64,000 nt of DNA from Lutimaribacter pacificus (lineage in GTDB: Bacteria > Pseudomonadota > Alphaproteobacteria > Rhodobacterales > Rhodobacteraceae). Shown here piece by piece: positions 1-7,568 of this stretch. A program made the translations under genes and the position numbers. Location: assembly GCF_900142185.1 (NCBI RefSeq), contig NZ_FQZZ01000001.1, positions 1,116,001-1,180,000 on the forward strand. The letters are read 5' to 3'. The notes beneath the pieces are model-generated. The model was not told the origin of the DNA and did not search any database. It worked only from the letters and a program-made list of their open reading frames with translations. Each line of letters opens with the position of its first letter. The stretch's first letter is position 1.

Positions 1-299
1 GCGCCTTTACCGCCGGCTACGCCGCGGGGCAGGAGATCACCGTGCCCATCGCGCATCACGACGGCAACTACTATGCCGACGACGAGACCCTGAAGGCGCT
101 GAACGATCAGGACCGCGTGGCGTTCCGCTATGCCGACAATCCCAACGGGTCGGTTCAGGACATCGCCGGCCTGCTGTCGGAGAACCGCCGGGTGCTGGGC
201 ATGATGCCCCACCCCGAGCGGATGGCCGAGCCCGCCCATGGCGGCACCGACGGGCAGGCGATGTTCCGCGCATTGACGGACCAGCTCGAGACTGCCTGA
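1..299 (+). CDS. purQ: PurQ, FGAM synthase glutaminase subunit, C-terminal part
   Basis: The reading frame is open from the window edge (first full codon at base 3) and ends at 299, so only the last ~98 residues are present. Residues such as [12 protein letters not shown] and the final MMPHPERM match the end of the class I glutamine amidotransferase domain of PurQ. The His and Glu of PHPE are the second and third members of the Cys-His-Glu triad. The enzyme supplies ammonia to PurL for FGAM formation in purine synthesis. The short [10 protein letters not shown] stretch before it fits the family. The catalytic Cys lies outside the window. Family assignment is firm; the start cannot be seen. 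Confidence 0.93.
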   Translation, partial: AFTAGYAAGQEITVPIAHHDGNYYADDETLKALNDQDRVAFRYADNPNGSVQDIAGLLSENRRVLGMMPHPERMAEPAHGGTDGQAMFRALTDQLETA

Positions 300-335
300 C
301 TTGAGCGGTTCGCGCGCGCAGCGTAACCTGCCGGT

Positions 336-2102
336 ATGACACAGCTTCCGGCAAAAGTGATCTCGGGCGGGCGCACCATCGGCTGGCGCACGCGCATTGC
401 GCTTGCCGCGTTGCTGGTGCTGGCGGTGACCACGGTGGTGACCACCAATGTTCTGCTGACCGACCGCTTTACCCAGAACACGCGCAACCGCGCCGAGCTG
501 CGCCTTGCGCTTTATTCCGGCAACCTGCTGTCCGAGCTTCGGCGCAACGCCATCGTGCCGCAATTGCTGGCGCGCGACCCGGCGCTGATCGGGGCGCTGG
601 GATCGGGCGATTACTCGTCCTCGACCCAGCGGCTGATTTCCTTTGTCGAGGAAATCGGCGCGGCCTCGCTGATGCTGCTGGACCGCGACGGGCGGGCGGT
701 GGCGGCGACCGACCGCAACCGGCTGGGCAGCCAGCACCGCTCGGATCGCTATTTCGTCGATGCGATCCGCGCCAGCGGAACCGTGTTCACCGCGATGCGG
801 CGCGACAGCGGGGCCTATGTCTTTGCCTATTCCCGCCGTGTCGAGGAGCGCGGCAGCGTGCTGGGCGTGATCCTGGTCGAGGTCGACCTGGCCAAGTTCG
901 AACGCGCCTGGGCGGGTATTTCCGACGCGGTGGTGGTGTCGGACAGCTCGGGCACGATCATCCTGGCGACCGAACCGCGCTGGCGCGGCCTGACCGAGGC
1001 CGAGGCGCTGGCCGCCGAACCCGCCCGCAGCGCGATCCAGCGCGCGATCCAGGTCACCTCGGACTGGACCGCGCTGCCCGCGGACGCCTATGTGCAGGGC
1101 GAGGCGGTGATGCGGATGCAGACGCGCATCCCGTTCCGCGGCTGGACGATGACTAGCTTCACCACCTATGCCAGCGTGCGCGAGAAGGTAAACGGGTTCC
1201 TGGCGCTGGAAATCATGGGATTCGCCATCCTTCTTGCGGTCGCCTTCTATTTCCTCAGCCGCAAGAGCGCGCTGCGCATGGCGCTTTTCCAGCGCGAGTC
1301 GGCAGAGCTTCGCGCATTGAACGCGCGGTTGCAGCGGGAAATCGCCGAGCGTGAGCGCGTGCAGGAGAACCTTGCCGTGGCCGAACAGACGCTTGAGCAA
1401 AGCTCGAAACTGGCGGCCCTGGGCGAGATGTCGGCGGCGGTCAGCCACGAGCTGAACCAGCCGCTTGCCGCGATGAAGACCTACCTTGCCGGCGCGCGCC
1501 TTCTGCTGCGCCGCAACCGCCCCGAAGAGGCGCTGTCCTCGTTCCAGCGCATCGACGACCTGATCGAACGGATGGGCGCGATCACCCGGCAGCTGAAATC
1601 CTACGCGCGCAAGGGCAGCGAGGAGTTTGCCCCTGTAAACATGGGCGATGCGCTGGCTTCGGCCATGTCGATGATGGAGCCGCAGCTCAAGCGCAGGCAG
1701 ATCAGGATCAGCCGCGCCATCCCGTCCCGGCCGGTCATGGTGATGGGCGACCGGATGCGCATCGAACAGGTGATGATCAACCTGCTGCGCAACGCCATCG
1801 ACGCCACCGGCAGCGTGGACGACCCCGAGATCGACATCATCCTGGCCGCGGGCGAAACCGCGACCCTGTCGGTGCGCGACAACGGGGTGGGGATCGACAA
1901 TCTCGATAAGCTGTTCGAACCTTTCTACACCACCAAGACCGCCGGTGACGGTGTCGGGCTGGGGCTTGCGATTTCCTCGGGGATCGTGAACGACCTTGGC
2001 GGACGCCTGACCGCACGCAACGCCGAGGGCGGGGGGGCTGTATTCGAGATGCAGCTTCCTATCTTGGAAGAAGAAGATGCCGATATCGCGGCCGCGGAGT
2101 GA
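336..2102 (+). CDS. dctB: DctB-type sensor histidine kinase
   Basis: 588 residues. A first membrane helix lies near residues 21-41, an extracytoplasmic sensor (double-Cache/PAS type) at about 45-280, and a second helix near 288-308. A coiled linker (320-360) leads to the H-box with His371 in SHELNQPLAAMK. N (NLLRNAIDAT) and G (DNGVGI, GDGVGLGLAI) boxes complete the ATPase domain. This is the layout of DctB, which senses periplasmic C4-dicarboxylates and phosphorylates DctD. It is separated by 3 nt from the response regulator, so the two are co-transcribed. The DctPQM transporter genes are not in the window, so the ligand is inferred from family only; other organic acids are possible. Confidence 0.88.
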   Translation: MTQLPAKVISGGRTIGWRTRIALAALLVLAVTTVVTTNVLLTDRFTQNTRNRAELRLALYSGNLLSELRRNAIVPQLLARDPALIGALGSGDYSSSTQRLISFVEEIGAASLMLLDRDGRAVAATDRNRLGSQHRSDRYFVDAIRASGTVFTAMRRDSGAYVFAYSRRVEERGSVLGVILVEVDLAKFERAWAGISDAVVVSDSSGTIILATEPRWRGLTEAEALAAEPARSAIQRAIQVTSDWTALPADAYVQGEAVMRMQTRIPFRGWTMTSFTTYASVREKVNGFLALEIMGFAILLAVAFYFLSRKSALRMALFQRESAELRALNARLQREIAERERVQENLAVAEQTLEQSSKLAALGEMSAAVSHELNQPLAAMKTYLAGARLLLRRNRPEEALSSFQRIDDLIERMGAITRQLKSYARKGSEEFAPVNMGDALASAMSMMEPQLKRRQIRISRAIPSRPVMVMGDRMRIEQVMINLLRNAIDATGSVDDPEIDIILAAGETATLSVRDNGVGIDNLDKLFEPFYTTKTAGDGVGLGLAISSGIVNDLGGRLTARNAEGGGAVFEMQLPILEEEDADIAAAE

Positions 2103-2105
2103 ACC

Positions 2106-3443
2106 ATGTCTAAAGCCATGAAGATTGCCATTGTCGATGACGAACAGGATATGCGCCAGTCGATCAGCCAGTGGCTGGCCCTGTCGGGATACGACACCGA
2201 AACATTCGCCAGCGCCGAGGACGCGCTCAAGGTGCTGGGGCCGGAGTATCCGGGCATCGTGATCTCCGATATCCGTATGCCCGGCATGGACGGGATGCAG
2301 TTCCTGAAAAAGCTGATGGGCAGCGACAGCGCGCTGCCGGTGATCATGATCACCGGCCATGGCGACGTGCCGATGGCGGTCGAGGCGATGCGCGTGGGCG
2401 CCTATGATTTCCTTGAAAAACCGTTCAATCCCGACCGGATGACCGAACTGGCCAAGAAGGCGGCCAATGCGCGGCGGCTGACGCTGGACAACCGCGCGCT
2501 GCGGCGCGAGCTGTCGGATGGCGGCCAGATCATGAAAAAGCTGATCGGCCAGAGCCCGGTGATGGAACGCCTGCGCGAGGATATCCTCGATCTCGGGCAG
2601 GCCGACGGGCATGTGCTGATCGACGGCGAAACCGGCACCGGCAAGACGCTGGTGGCCCATGCGCTGCACGCGGTGGGCGCACGGGCGGGCAAGAAATTCG
2701 TGCTGATCTCGTGTTCGGCCTTCGAAGAGGACGCGCTGGCCAAGCGGCTGTTCGGCCCGATGCAGCCCGAGGACAGCCAGTTGCCCGCCGTCGAAGAGGC
2801 GCGCGGCGGCACGCTGGTGCTGGAAGATATCGAGGCGCTGTCGGATTCGTTGCAGGCCCGCCTGCTGAGCGTGATGAACGACCAGGGCACCCCGGCGGAA
2901 ACCCGCATCGTGGGGATCTCGAACCTGCAACAGCAGGACAAGACGCTTGAGGACGTGCTGCGCCCCGACCTGTTCTACCGGCTGGCGGCGCTGCGCATCA
3001 CCGTGCCGCCGCTGCGCCAGCGCGGCGAGGATATCCTGACGCTGTTCACCCGGCTGTCGGAACAGTTCGCCGACGAATACGGCTGCGACGCCCCGCAGGT
3101 CAGCGCGCAGGAGGCCGCCCAGCTTTTGCAGGCGCCGTGGCCGGGCAACGTGCGCCAGCTGATCAACGTGGCCGAACGCGCGGTGCTGCAGGCGCGGCGC
3201 GGGCAGGGAACCATCGCGTCGCTGCTGATGGCCGATCACGACGAGATGCAGCCGGTGATGACGACCGAGGGCAAGCCGCTCAAGGAATATGTCGAGGCGT
3301 TCGAACGGATGCTGATCGACAACACCATGCGGCGGCACAAGGGTTCGATCCAGGCGGTGATGGACGAGCTGTGCCTGCCGCGCCGCACGCTGAACGAGAA
3401 GATGGCGAAATACGGTCTGCAACGCGCAGATTACCTCGGCTGA
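2106..3443 (+). CDS. dctD: DctD-type response regulator lacking GAFTGA loop
   Basis: 445 residues. The receiver domain has phosphoacceptor Asp55 in SDIRMPGMDG. An AAA+ domain carries Walker A GETGTGKT (174-181) and the arginine-finger region LFYRL...PPLRQRGED. A Fis-type helix-turn-helix sits at the C-terminus (KGSIQAVMDELCLPRRTL). The order matches NtrC-family enhancer-binding proteins. The segment that should hold the sigma-54 contact loop GAFTGA (about residues 214-232) is replaced by an unrelated stretch, and Walker B reads LVLEDI rather than LFLDEI. Rhodobacter capsulatus NtrC also lacks GAFTGA and works with sigma-70, so this regulator may do the same. It is the direct partner of the kinase upstream. 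Confidence 0.87.
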   Translation: MSKAMKIAIVDDEQDMRQSISQWLALSGYDTETFASAEDALKVLGPEYPGIVISDIRMPGMDGMQFLKKLMGSDSALPVIMITGHGDVPMAVEAMRVGAYDFLEKPFNPDRMTELAKKAANARRLTLDNRALRRELSDGGQIMKKLIGQSPVMERLREDILDLGQADGHVLIDGETGTGKTLVAHALHAVGARAGKKFVLISCSAFEEDALAKRLFGPMQPEDSQLPAVEEARGGTLVLEDIEALSDSLQARLLSVMNDQGTPAETRIVGISNLQQQDKTLEDVLRPDLFYRLAALRITVPPLRQRGEDILTLFTRLSEQFADEYGCDAPQVSAQEAAQLLQAPWPGNVRQLINVAERAVLQARRGQGTIASLLMADHDEMQPVMTTEGKPLKEYVEAFERMLIDNTMRRHKGSIQAVMDELCLPRRTLNEKMAKYGLQRADYLG

Positions 3444-3870
3444 GGGGAGGTGACGGCGGCGATCGCACTTTGCGATTGTAATTGGTCGGTTTCCTCCTCT
3501 ATGAATAGGGAACGGCCCGCTGGCGCGACGCTGCACCGTGTGGACCGGATGGATTTTCCGAAAGGGCATCGTGGAGAAAGACCCGACCCTTCACGGACCG
3601 TGGAATATGGCCCTCCTGTAACGAGGCCATTGTGAACAGCCCGCGGGCGCGAGCAGAACTCTGACAAGCGCCGGGCCTTGAATTGGCGCCTGCCTGGCAG
3701 GCGTCGGAGACGAAACGCGATGCTTGGCGCATGTGATACAAGGCGGATGACAGCGGCCCCCGCGGCCGGGCTGTCCCGCAGCGGCGCCGGCCTTGCCACA
3801 AATAATGGACATGACAGGAAAACCGCCGCGCCCCCCGGTGCGGCCGGTGGCAGTCATGCATACGGATTAC
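3444..3870 (+). promoter_or_regulatory. Long structured leader of rne
   Basis: 427 bases without a convincing gene. A possible promoter is TTGTAA (3476-3481), 18 nt, TATGAA (3500-3505); transcription from about 3511 would give a 5' UTR near 360 nt. Stem-loops visible in it are ATGGC-C-CTC/GAG-GCCAT at 3607-3630, the dyad CACGGACCGTG at 3592-3602, and CGCCTGCCTGGCAGGCG at 3687-3703. A weak hairpin just after dctD (ATCGCA/TGCGAT, 3462-3476) has no T-run. E. coli rne also has a long leader through which RNase E controls its own mRNA. A similar role here is inference. Confidence 0.5.
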
Positions 3871-6597
3871 ATGGCAAAAAAGATGCTCATAGATGCCACC
3901 CACGCGGAGGAAACCCGCGTCGTGGTGGTGGACGGCAACAAGGTCGAGGAATTCGACTTTGAATCGGAGAACAAGCGGCAGCTCGCCGGCAATATCTACC
4001 TGGCAAAGGTAACACGGGTCGAACCCTCGCTTCAGGCGGCCTTTGTCGATTACGGCGGCAACCGCCACGGTTTCCTGGCGTTTTCCGAAATTCACCCCGA
4101 TTACTACCAGATTCCCGTCGCCGACCGCGAGGCGCTGATGGAAGAAGAGCGCGCCTATGCCGAGGCGATGCGCGCCCGCGACGAGGATGACGAAAAGCCG
4201 AAATCGCGCCGCCGCTCGCGTTCGTCCAGCAAGGCGGCCCGCGCCGGCAACGACGATGCGGTGGCCACGCAGGAACTGCCCGGCAACGGCGATATCGCCG
4301 GGATGGAGACCATCGACTTCGAAGGTGACGAACTGCCGGAAGAGGGCAGCTCGCCGATGGATACGGTGTCGGAAACCCCGGTCGAGGAACCGCAGGACGA
4401 CGACCTGCCCGACGGCGCCGCCGAGGCGGTGACCGGCAGCGATGCGGACGACGCCGATGACGACAACGGCGACAATGGCGGGCGCGATGACGACGCCGCC
4501 AGCGCGGCGGACAAGGATTCCTCGATCGAATCCGTGGCCGATGACGACGATGTCGAGGATATCCGCCCGCCGCGCAAACCGCGCCCGCGCCGCTACAAGA
4601 TCCAGGAGGTCGTCAAGGTCCGCCAGATCATGCTGGTGCAGGTCGTCAAGGAGGAGCGCGGCAACAAGGGCGCGGCGCTGACCACCTATCTGTCGCTCGC
4701 GGGCCGCTATTGCGTGCTGATGCCCAACACCGCGCGCGGCGGCGGGATCAGCCGCAAGATCACCAATGCCGCCGACCGCAAGAAGCTGAAGGAAATCGCA
4801 ACCGAGATCGACGTGCCGCAGGGCGCGGGGCTGATCATCCGCACCGCGGGCGCCAAGCGCACCAAGTCCGAGATCAAGCGCGATTACGAATACCTGCAAC
4901 GGCTGTGGGAACAGATCCGCGAGCTGACGCTGCAATCCATCGCGCCGGCCAAGATCTATGAAGAGGGCGACCTGATCAAACGCTCGATCCGCGACCTTTA
5001 CAGCCGCGATATCGACGAGGTGCTGGTCGAGGGCGAGCGCGGCTATCGCATCGCCAAGGACTTCATGAAGATGATCATGCCGTCGCACGCCAAGAACGTG
5101 CGGCATTACGGCGACGCGCTGCCGCTGTTCGCGCGCTACCAGGTCGAAAGCTACCTGTCGTCGATGTTCAACCCGACGGTGCAGCTGCGCTCGGGCGGGT
5201 ATATCGTGATCGGCGTGACCGAGGCGCTGGTGGCGATCGACGTGAACTCGGGGCGGGCCACCAAGGAAGGCTCGATCGAGGAAACCGCGCTCAAGACCAA
5301 CCTGGAGGCCGCCGAGGAAGTGGCCCGCCAGCTGCGCCTGCGCGACCTTGCCGGCCTGATCGTGATCGACTTCATCGACATGGAAGAGCGCAAGAACAAC
5401 GCGGCGGTGGAAAAGCGGCTCAAGGACCGGCTCAAGACCGACCGCGCGCGCATCCAGGTCGGGCGCATCTCGGGCTTTGGCCTGCTGGAGATGAGCCGCC
5501 AGCGCCTGCGCCCCGGCATGATCGAGGCGACGACCCAGCCCTGCCCGCATTGCCACGGCACCGGGCTGATCCGGTCGGACGACAACCTGTCGCTGTCGAT
5601 CCTGCGCCAGATCGAAGAGGAAGGCACCCGCCGCCGCTCGCGCGAGGTGCTGGTCAAGGCGCCGGTCAGCATCGCCAACTACCTGATGAACCAGAAGCGC
5701 GAACATGTCGCCCAGATCGAGGGGCGCTATGGCATGGCCGTGCGGATCGAGGGCGACCCGATGCTGATCAGCCCCGATTTCAGCCTTGAGAAGTTCAAGA
5801 CCGCCACGCGCATCGTGGCCGAGGTCGCGGCGCCCGTGGTGTCGGTCGATACCTCGCTGATGGACCAGATCGACGAGGACGTGGCGGAGGAAGACGAAGA
5901 GGACAGCCGCCCCGAGGCCGAGGCCGAAGCCGGGGACGAGCAGAAGCCCAAGAAGCGCCGCCGCCGTCGCCGGTCGCGCCGCTCGAAATCGTCGCAGCGT
6001 GACGATCAGGACAACGGCGCGGAAGCCGGTGAGGAGGCCACCGCCGAGGCCACGCAGCCCGAGGCGGCAGAGGCTGAGAAACCCGCCGACGAGCCGGTGA
6101 AAGCCGAAACCGCCGAGGCGGATGCCGCCGGGGATGCGCCCGAGGCCGAGGCTGCGGAAGCCGCGCAGGCGGAAAAGGCCGCGGACAAGCCGAAGCGCAA
6201 GACCACGGCCAGGAGCCGCCGCAAGAAGGCCGAACCGGAGGAAGCTGCACCTGCGGAGGCTGCCGAGGCCGTGGAGGTGGCCGAGGTTGCCGAGGCACCG
6301 GAACCCCCGGCGAAGAAACCCGCGACCCGCAGCCGGGCGAAGGCCAAAAAGGCCGAGGACAAGCCGGAACAGCCCGAGGCCGGGGCGGCCGAGGAGGCGC
6401 CCAAGCCGGCCAAAGCCGCGTCGAGGCGCAAACCGAAACCCACACCCGAACCTGAAGCCGAGGCAGAGCCGCAACCGGCGGCCGAACCCGCGCCGGAACC
6501 CGCGATGGCCGAGGCCGCGCAGGAGGACAGCGCGCAGGCCGAGGACAAGGACGATTCGCGCCCCAAGCGGCGCGGATGGTGGTCGCTGGGCCGCTAA
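3871..6597 (+). CDS. rne: Ribonuclease E
   Basis: 908 residues from ATG 3871. This start gives MAKKMLIDATHAEETRVVVV, the conserved alphaproteobacterial N-terminus; the frame stays open 26 codons further upstream. It is the endonuclease that initiates mRNA decay and processes rRNA and tRNA precursors. The S1 domain begins near residue 38 and is split by a ~140-residue insertion rich in Asp, Glu and Arg (about 100-240) before it resumes at RRYKIQEVVKVRQIM. Catalytic Mg-site aspartates lie in VAIDVNSG and IVIDFID. The Zn-link is CPHCHGTG. The C-terminal third is Ala/Glu/Pro/Lys-rich and disordered, with an Arg-rich patch near RRRRRRSRRSKSS, the usual scaffold tail for degradosome partners and RNA. 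Confidence 0.97.
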   Translation: MAKKMLIDATHAEETRVVVVDGNKVEEFDFESENKRQLAGNIYLAKVTRVEPSLQAAFVDYGGNRHGFLAFSEIHPDYYQIPVADREALMEEERAYAEAMRARDEDDEKPKSRRRSRSSSKAARAGNDDAVATQELPGNGDIAGMETIDFEGDELPEEGSSPMDTVSETPVEEPQDDDLPDGAAEAVTGSDADDADDDNGDNGGRDDDAASAADKDSSIESVADDDDVEDIRPPRKPRPRRYKIQEVVKVRQIMLVQVVKEERGNKGAALTTYLSLAGRYCVLMPNTARGGGISRKITNAADRKKLKEIATEIDVPQGAGLIIRTAGAKRTKSEIKRDYEYLQRLWEQIRELTLQSIAPAKIYEEGDLIKRSIRDLYSRDIDEVLVEGERGYRIAKDFMKMIMPSHAKNVRHYGDALPLFARYQVESYLSSMFNPTVQLRSGGYIVIGVTEALVAIDVNSGRATKEGSIEETALKTNLEAAEEVARQLRLRDLAGLIVIDFIDMEERKNNAAVEKRLKDRLKTDRARIQVGRISGFGLLEMSRQRLRPGMIEATTQPCPHCHGTGLIRSDDNLSLSILRQIEEEGTRRRSREVLVKAPVSIANYLMNQKREHVAQIEGRYGMAVRIEGDPMLISPDFSLEKFKTATRIVAEVAAPVVSVDTSLMDQIDEDVAEEDEEDSRPEAEAEAGDEQKPKKRRRRRRSRRSKSSQRDDQDNGAEAGEEATAEATQPEAAEAEKPADEPVKAETAEADAAGDAPEAEAAEAAQAEKAADKPKRKTTARSRRKKAEPEEAAPAEAAEAVEVAEVAEAPEPPAKKPATRSRAKAKKAEDKPEQPEAGAAEEAPKPAKAASRRKPKPTPEPEAEAEPQPAAEPAPEPAMAEAAQEDSAQAEDKDDSRPKRRGWWSLGR

Positions 6598-6622
6598 GGC
6601 GCGGCGCACGGCAAGGATCGGA

Positions 6623-6650
6623 CGGCCCCGGAAATCTCCGGGGCCGTTTT
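6623..6650 (+). terminator. Intrinsic terminator of rne
   Basis: Perfect 10-bp stem CGGCCCCGGA/TCCGGGGCCG with loop AATC, followed by TTTT. It lies 26 nt after the rne stop and runs up to the 3' end of the convergent lipoprotein gene. There is no T-run on the minus strand, so it serves mainly rne. Confidence 0.85.
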
Positions 6651-7090
6651 CATTCGGGGATCGGTTCGCCGCCCATCCGGGCCAGCAGCTCGCGCATTTT
6701 GCGCGCGACCTGCGCATCGGGATACACCACGTAGATCTCGCTGCCGTCCGGTTGCGGCACCGAGACAAAGACCGAGGCGACGACGATGGTCGCGTCCTGC
6801 TCGGTGCTGGTTTCGAAGCGGATGACGCTTTCGGGCAGCGCGTCGATCGTGCCGTTATAGCGCAGGATCGCCCCGGCGGCCCCTTCGGGCGGCAGCAGGC
6901 GGCGGCATTCGATCGTGCCCTCGCGCGGGCGCAGCACACGCTCGCCGGGGCCGGAACATACGGCGGGCACCGCGGCGAACAGCCGCGCGGGCGGTGCGGC
7001 GAAACGCATCCGCGCGGACGGGTCCTGCGGCGGGGTGCAGCCCGCGGAGAGCGCCAGCGCCGCCCCCAGAAAGAATCGCCTGAACCGCAA
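6650..7090 (-). CDS. Putative lipoprotein of unknown function
   Basis: 146 residues if translated from the TTG at 7090. That start gives a short basic N-terminus and hydrophobic stretch ending in LALSAGC, a lipobox, so the product is probably anchored to a membrane by Cys18. No upstream ATG in the frame gives a believable signal peptide; the open frame extends to 7327 but is then not protein-like. The mature part (residues 19-146) contains many Pro/Ala, a CRRLLPPEGA segment and an IYVVYPDAQVARKMRELLARMG helix-like end. I do not recognise a family. It is convergent with rne. Confidence 0.6.
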   Translation of the reverse strand: MRFRRFFLGAALALSAGCTPPQDPSARMRFAAPPARLFAAVPAVCSGPGERVLRPREGTIECRRLLPPEGAAGAILRYNGTIDALPESVIRFETSTEQDATIVVASVFVSVPQPDGSEIYVVYPDAQVARKMRELLARMGGEPIPE

Positions 7091-7324
7091 GATGTGGTGT
7101 CCTGTCCTGTTTGTGCCGCCAAACTGTTGAGTGTCCGGCGACGCGCTGTTGCTTTTTTGTGCAACCGGCCCGATCACGCCCCCGAGCTGAGGCAACGGGG
7201 CAAAAGTGCCGGATAACGGGCACGGATACAACGGTTTTCGCGGCTTATACCGGCCTTGCCCACAGGGTCGTCCACAGGTTGCGCCGCCGCGATGAATCAC
7301 CACCCGGTCCCCGCGTCCCGGCGT

Positions 7325-7364
7325 CAACGATTTTTTTGCGCGTGAAGCGGTAAAAAATTCGTTG
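7325..7364. repeat. AT-rich inverted repeat upstream of nrdJ
   Basis: Arms CAACGATTTTTTT (7325-7337) and AAAAAATTCGTTG (7352-7364) pair at 12 of 13 positions around a 14-nt spacer. It is strikingly AT-rich for this genome. It could be an upstream promoter element, a site for a DNA-bending protein, or a terminator stem. Confidence 0.5.
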
Positions 7365-7378
7365 CCCCCTCGGCCAAT

Positions 7379-7426
7379 TCACGTCACCTTGTGCGGGCCT
7401 TCGGTGAAAGACACAAGATGTAGTGC
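7379..7426 (+). promoter_or_regulatory. Tandem NrdR-like boxes upstream of nrdJ
   Basis: The sequence at 7411-7426, ACACAAGATGTAGTGC, matches the NrdR box consensus (acaCwAtATaTwGtgt) at 13 of 16 positions. A weaker 9/16 match starts exactly 32 bp upstream at 7379-7394. NrdR boxes usually occur as pairs on the same DNA face about three helical turns apart, so the spacing supports the call. NrdR represses ribonucleotide reductase genes when bound to ATP/dATP. The nrdR gene itself is not in the window. Confidence 0.7.
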
Positions 7427-7568
7427 CAGACCGGGCGGGGACAGTGGATTTACCAATAAACCGGGATCGTACCCGGATCGACGCGCAGCAGGTGTTTGCG
7501 CGCACGATACCCGTCTGTGTCGCGTGCCGAAGCGCAAGGAAAACGGCTGAACTGATGGGGCAGATCCA

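Larger units (their letters stand above)
7091..7568. other. Intergenic region upstream of nrdJ
   Basis: 478 bases between the leftward lipoprotein gene and nrdJ, with no convincing gene. It holds two imperfect DnaA-like 9-mers in tandem (TTGCCCACA at 7256-7264 and TCGTCCACA at 7268-7276, two mismatches each to TTATCCACA), a GAATC methylation site near 7290, and an AT-rich inverted repeat at 7325-7337/7352-7364. A pair of NrdR-like boxes follows nearer the gene. Short stems such as GTTGC...GCAAC near 7141-7164 are also present. Confidence 0.5.

Noticed and set aside
3499-7164. 1221-residue open frame antisense to rne
   Set aside because: It is a shadow of the GC-rich third codon positions of rne; the product is Leu/Gly/Arg-rich without family motifs.
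7256-7276. Replication origin
   Set aside because: Only two imperfect DnaA-like boxes, no cluster, no dnaA/parAB/hemE context.
7391-7470. Cobalamin riboswitch before nrdJ
   Set aside because: GCCAGACCGGGC is only superficially like the B12 box; the other conserved blocks are missing.
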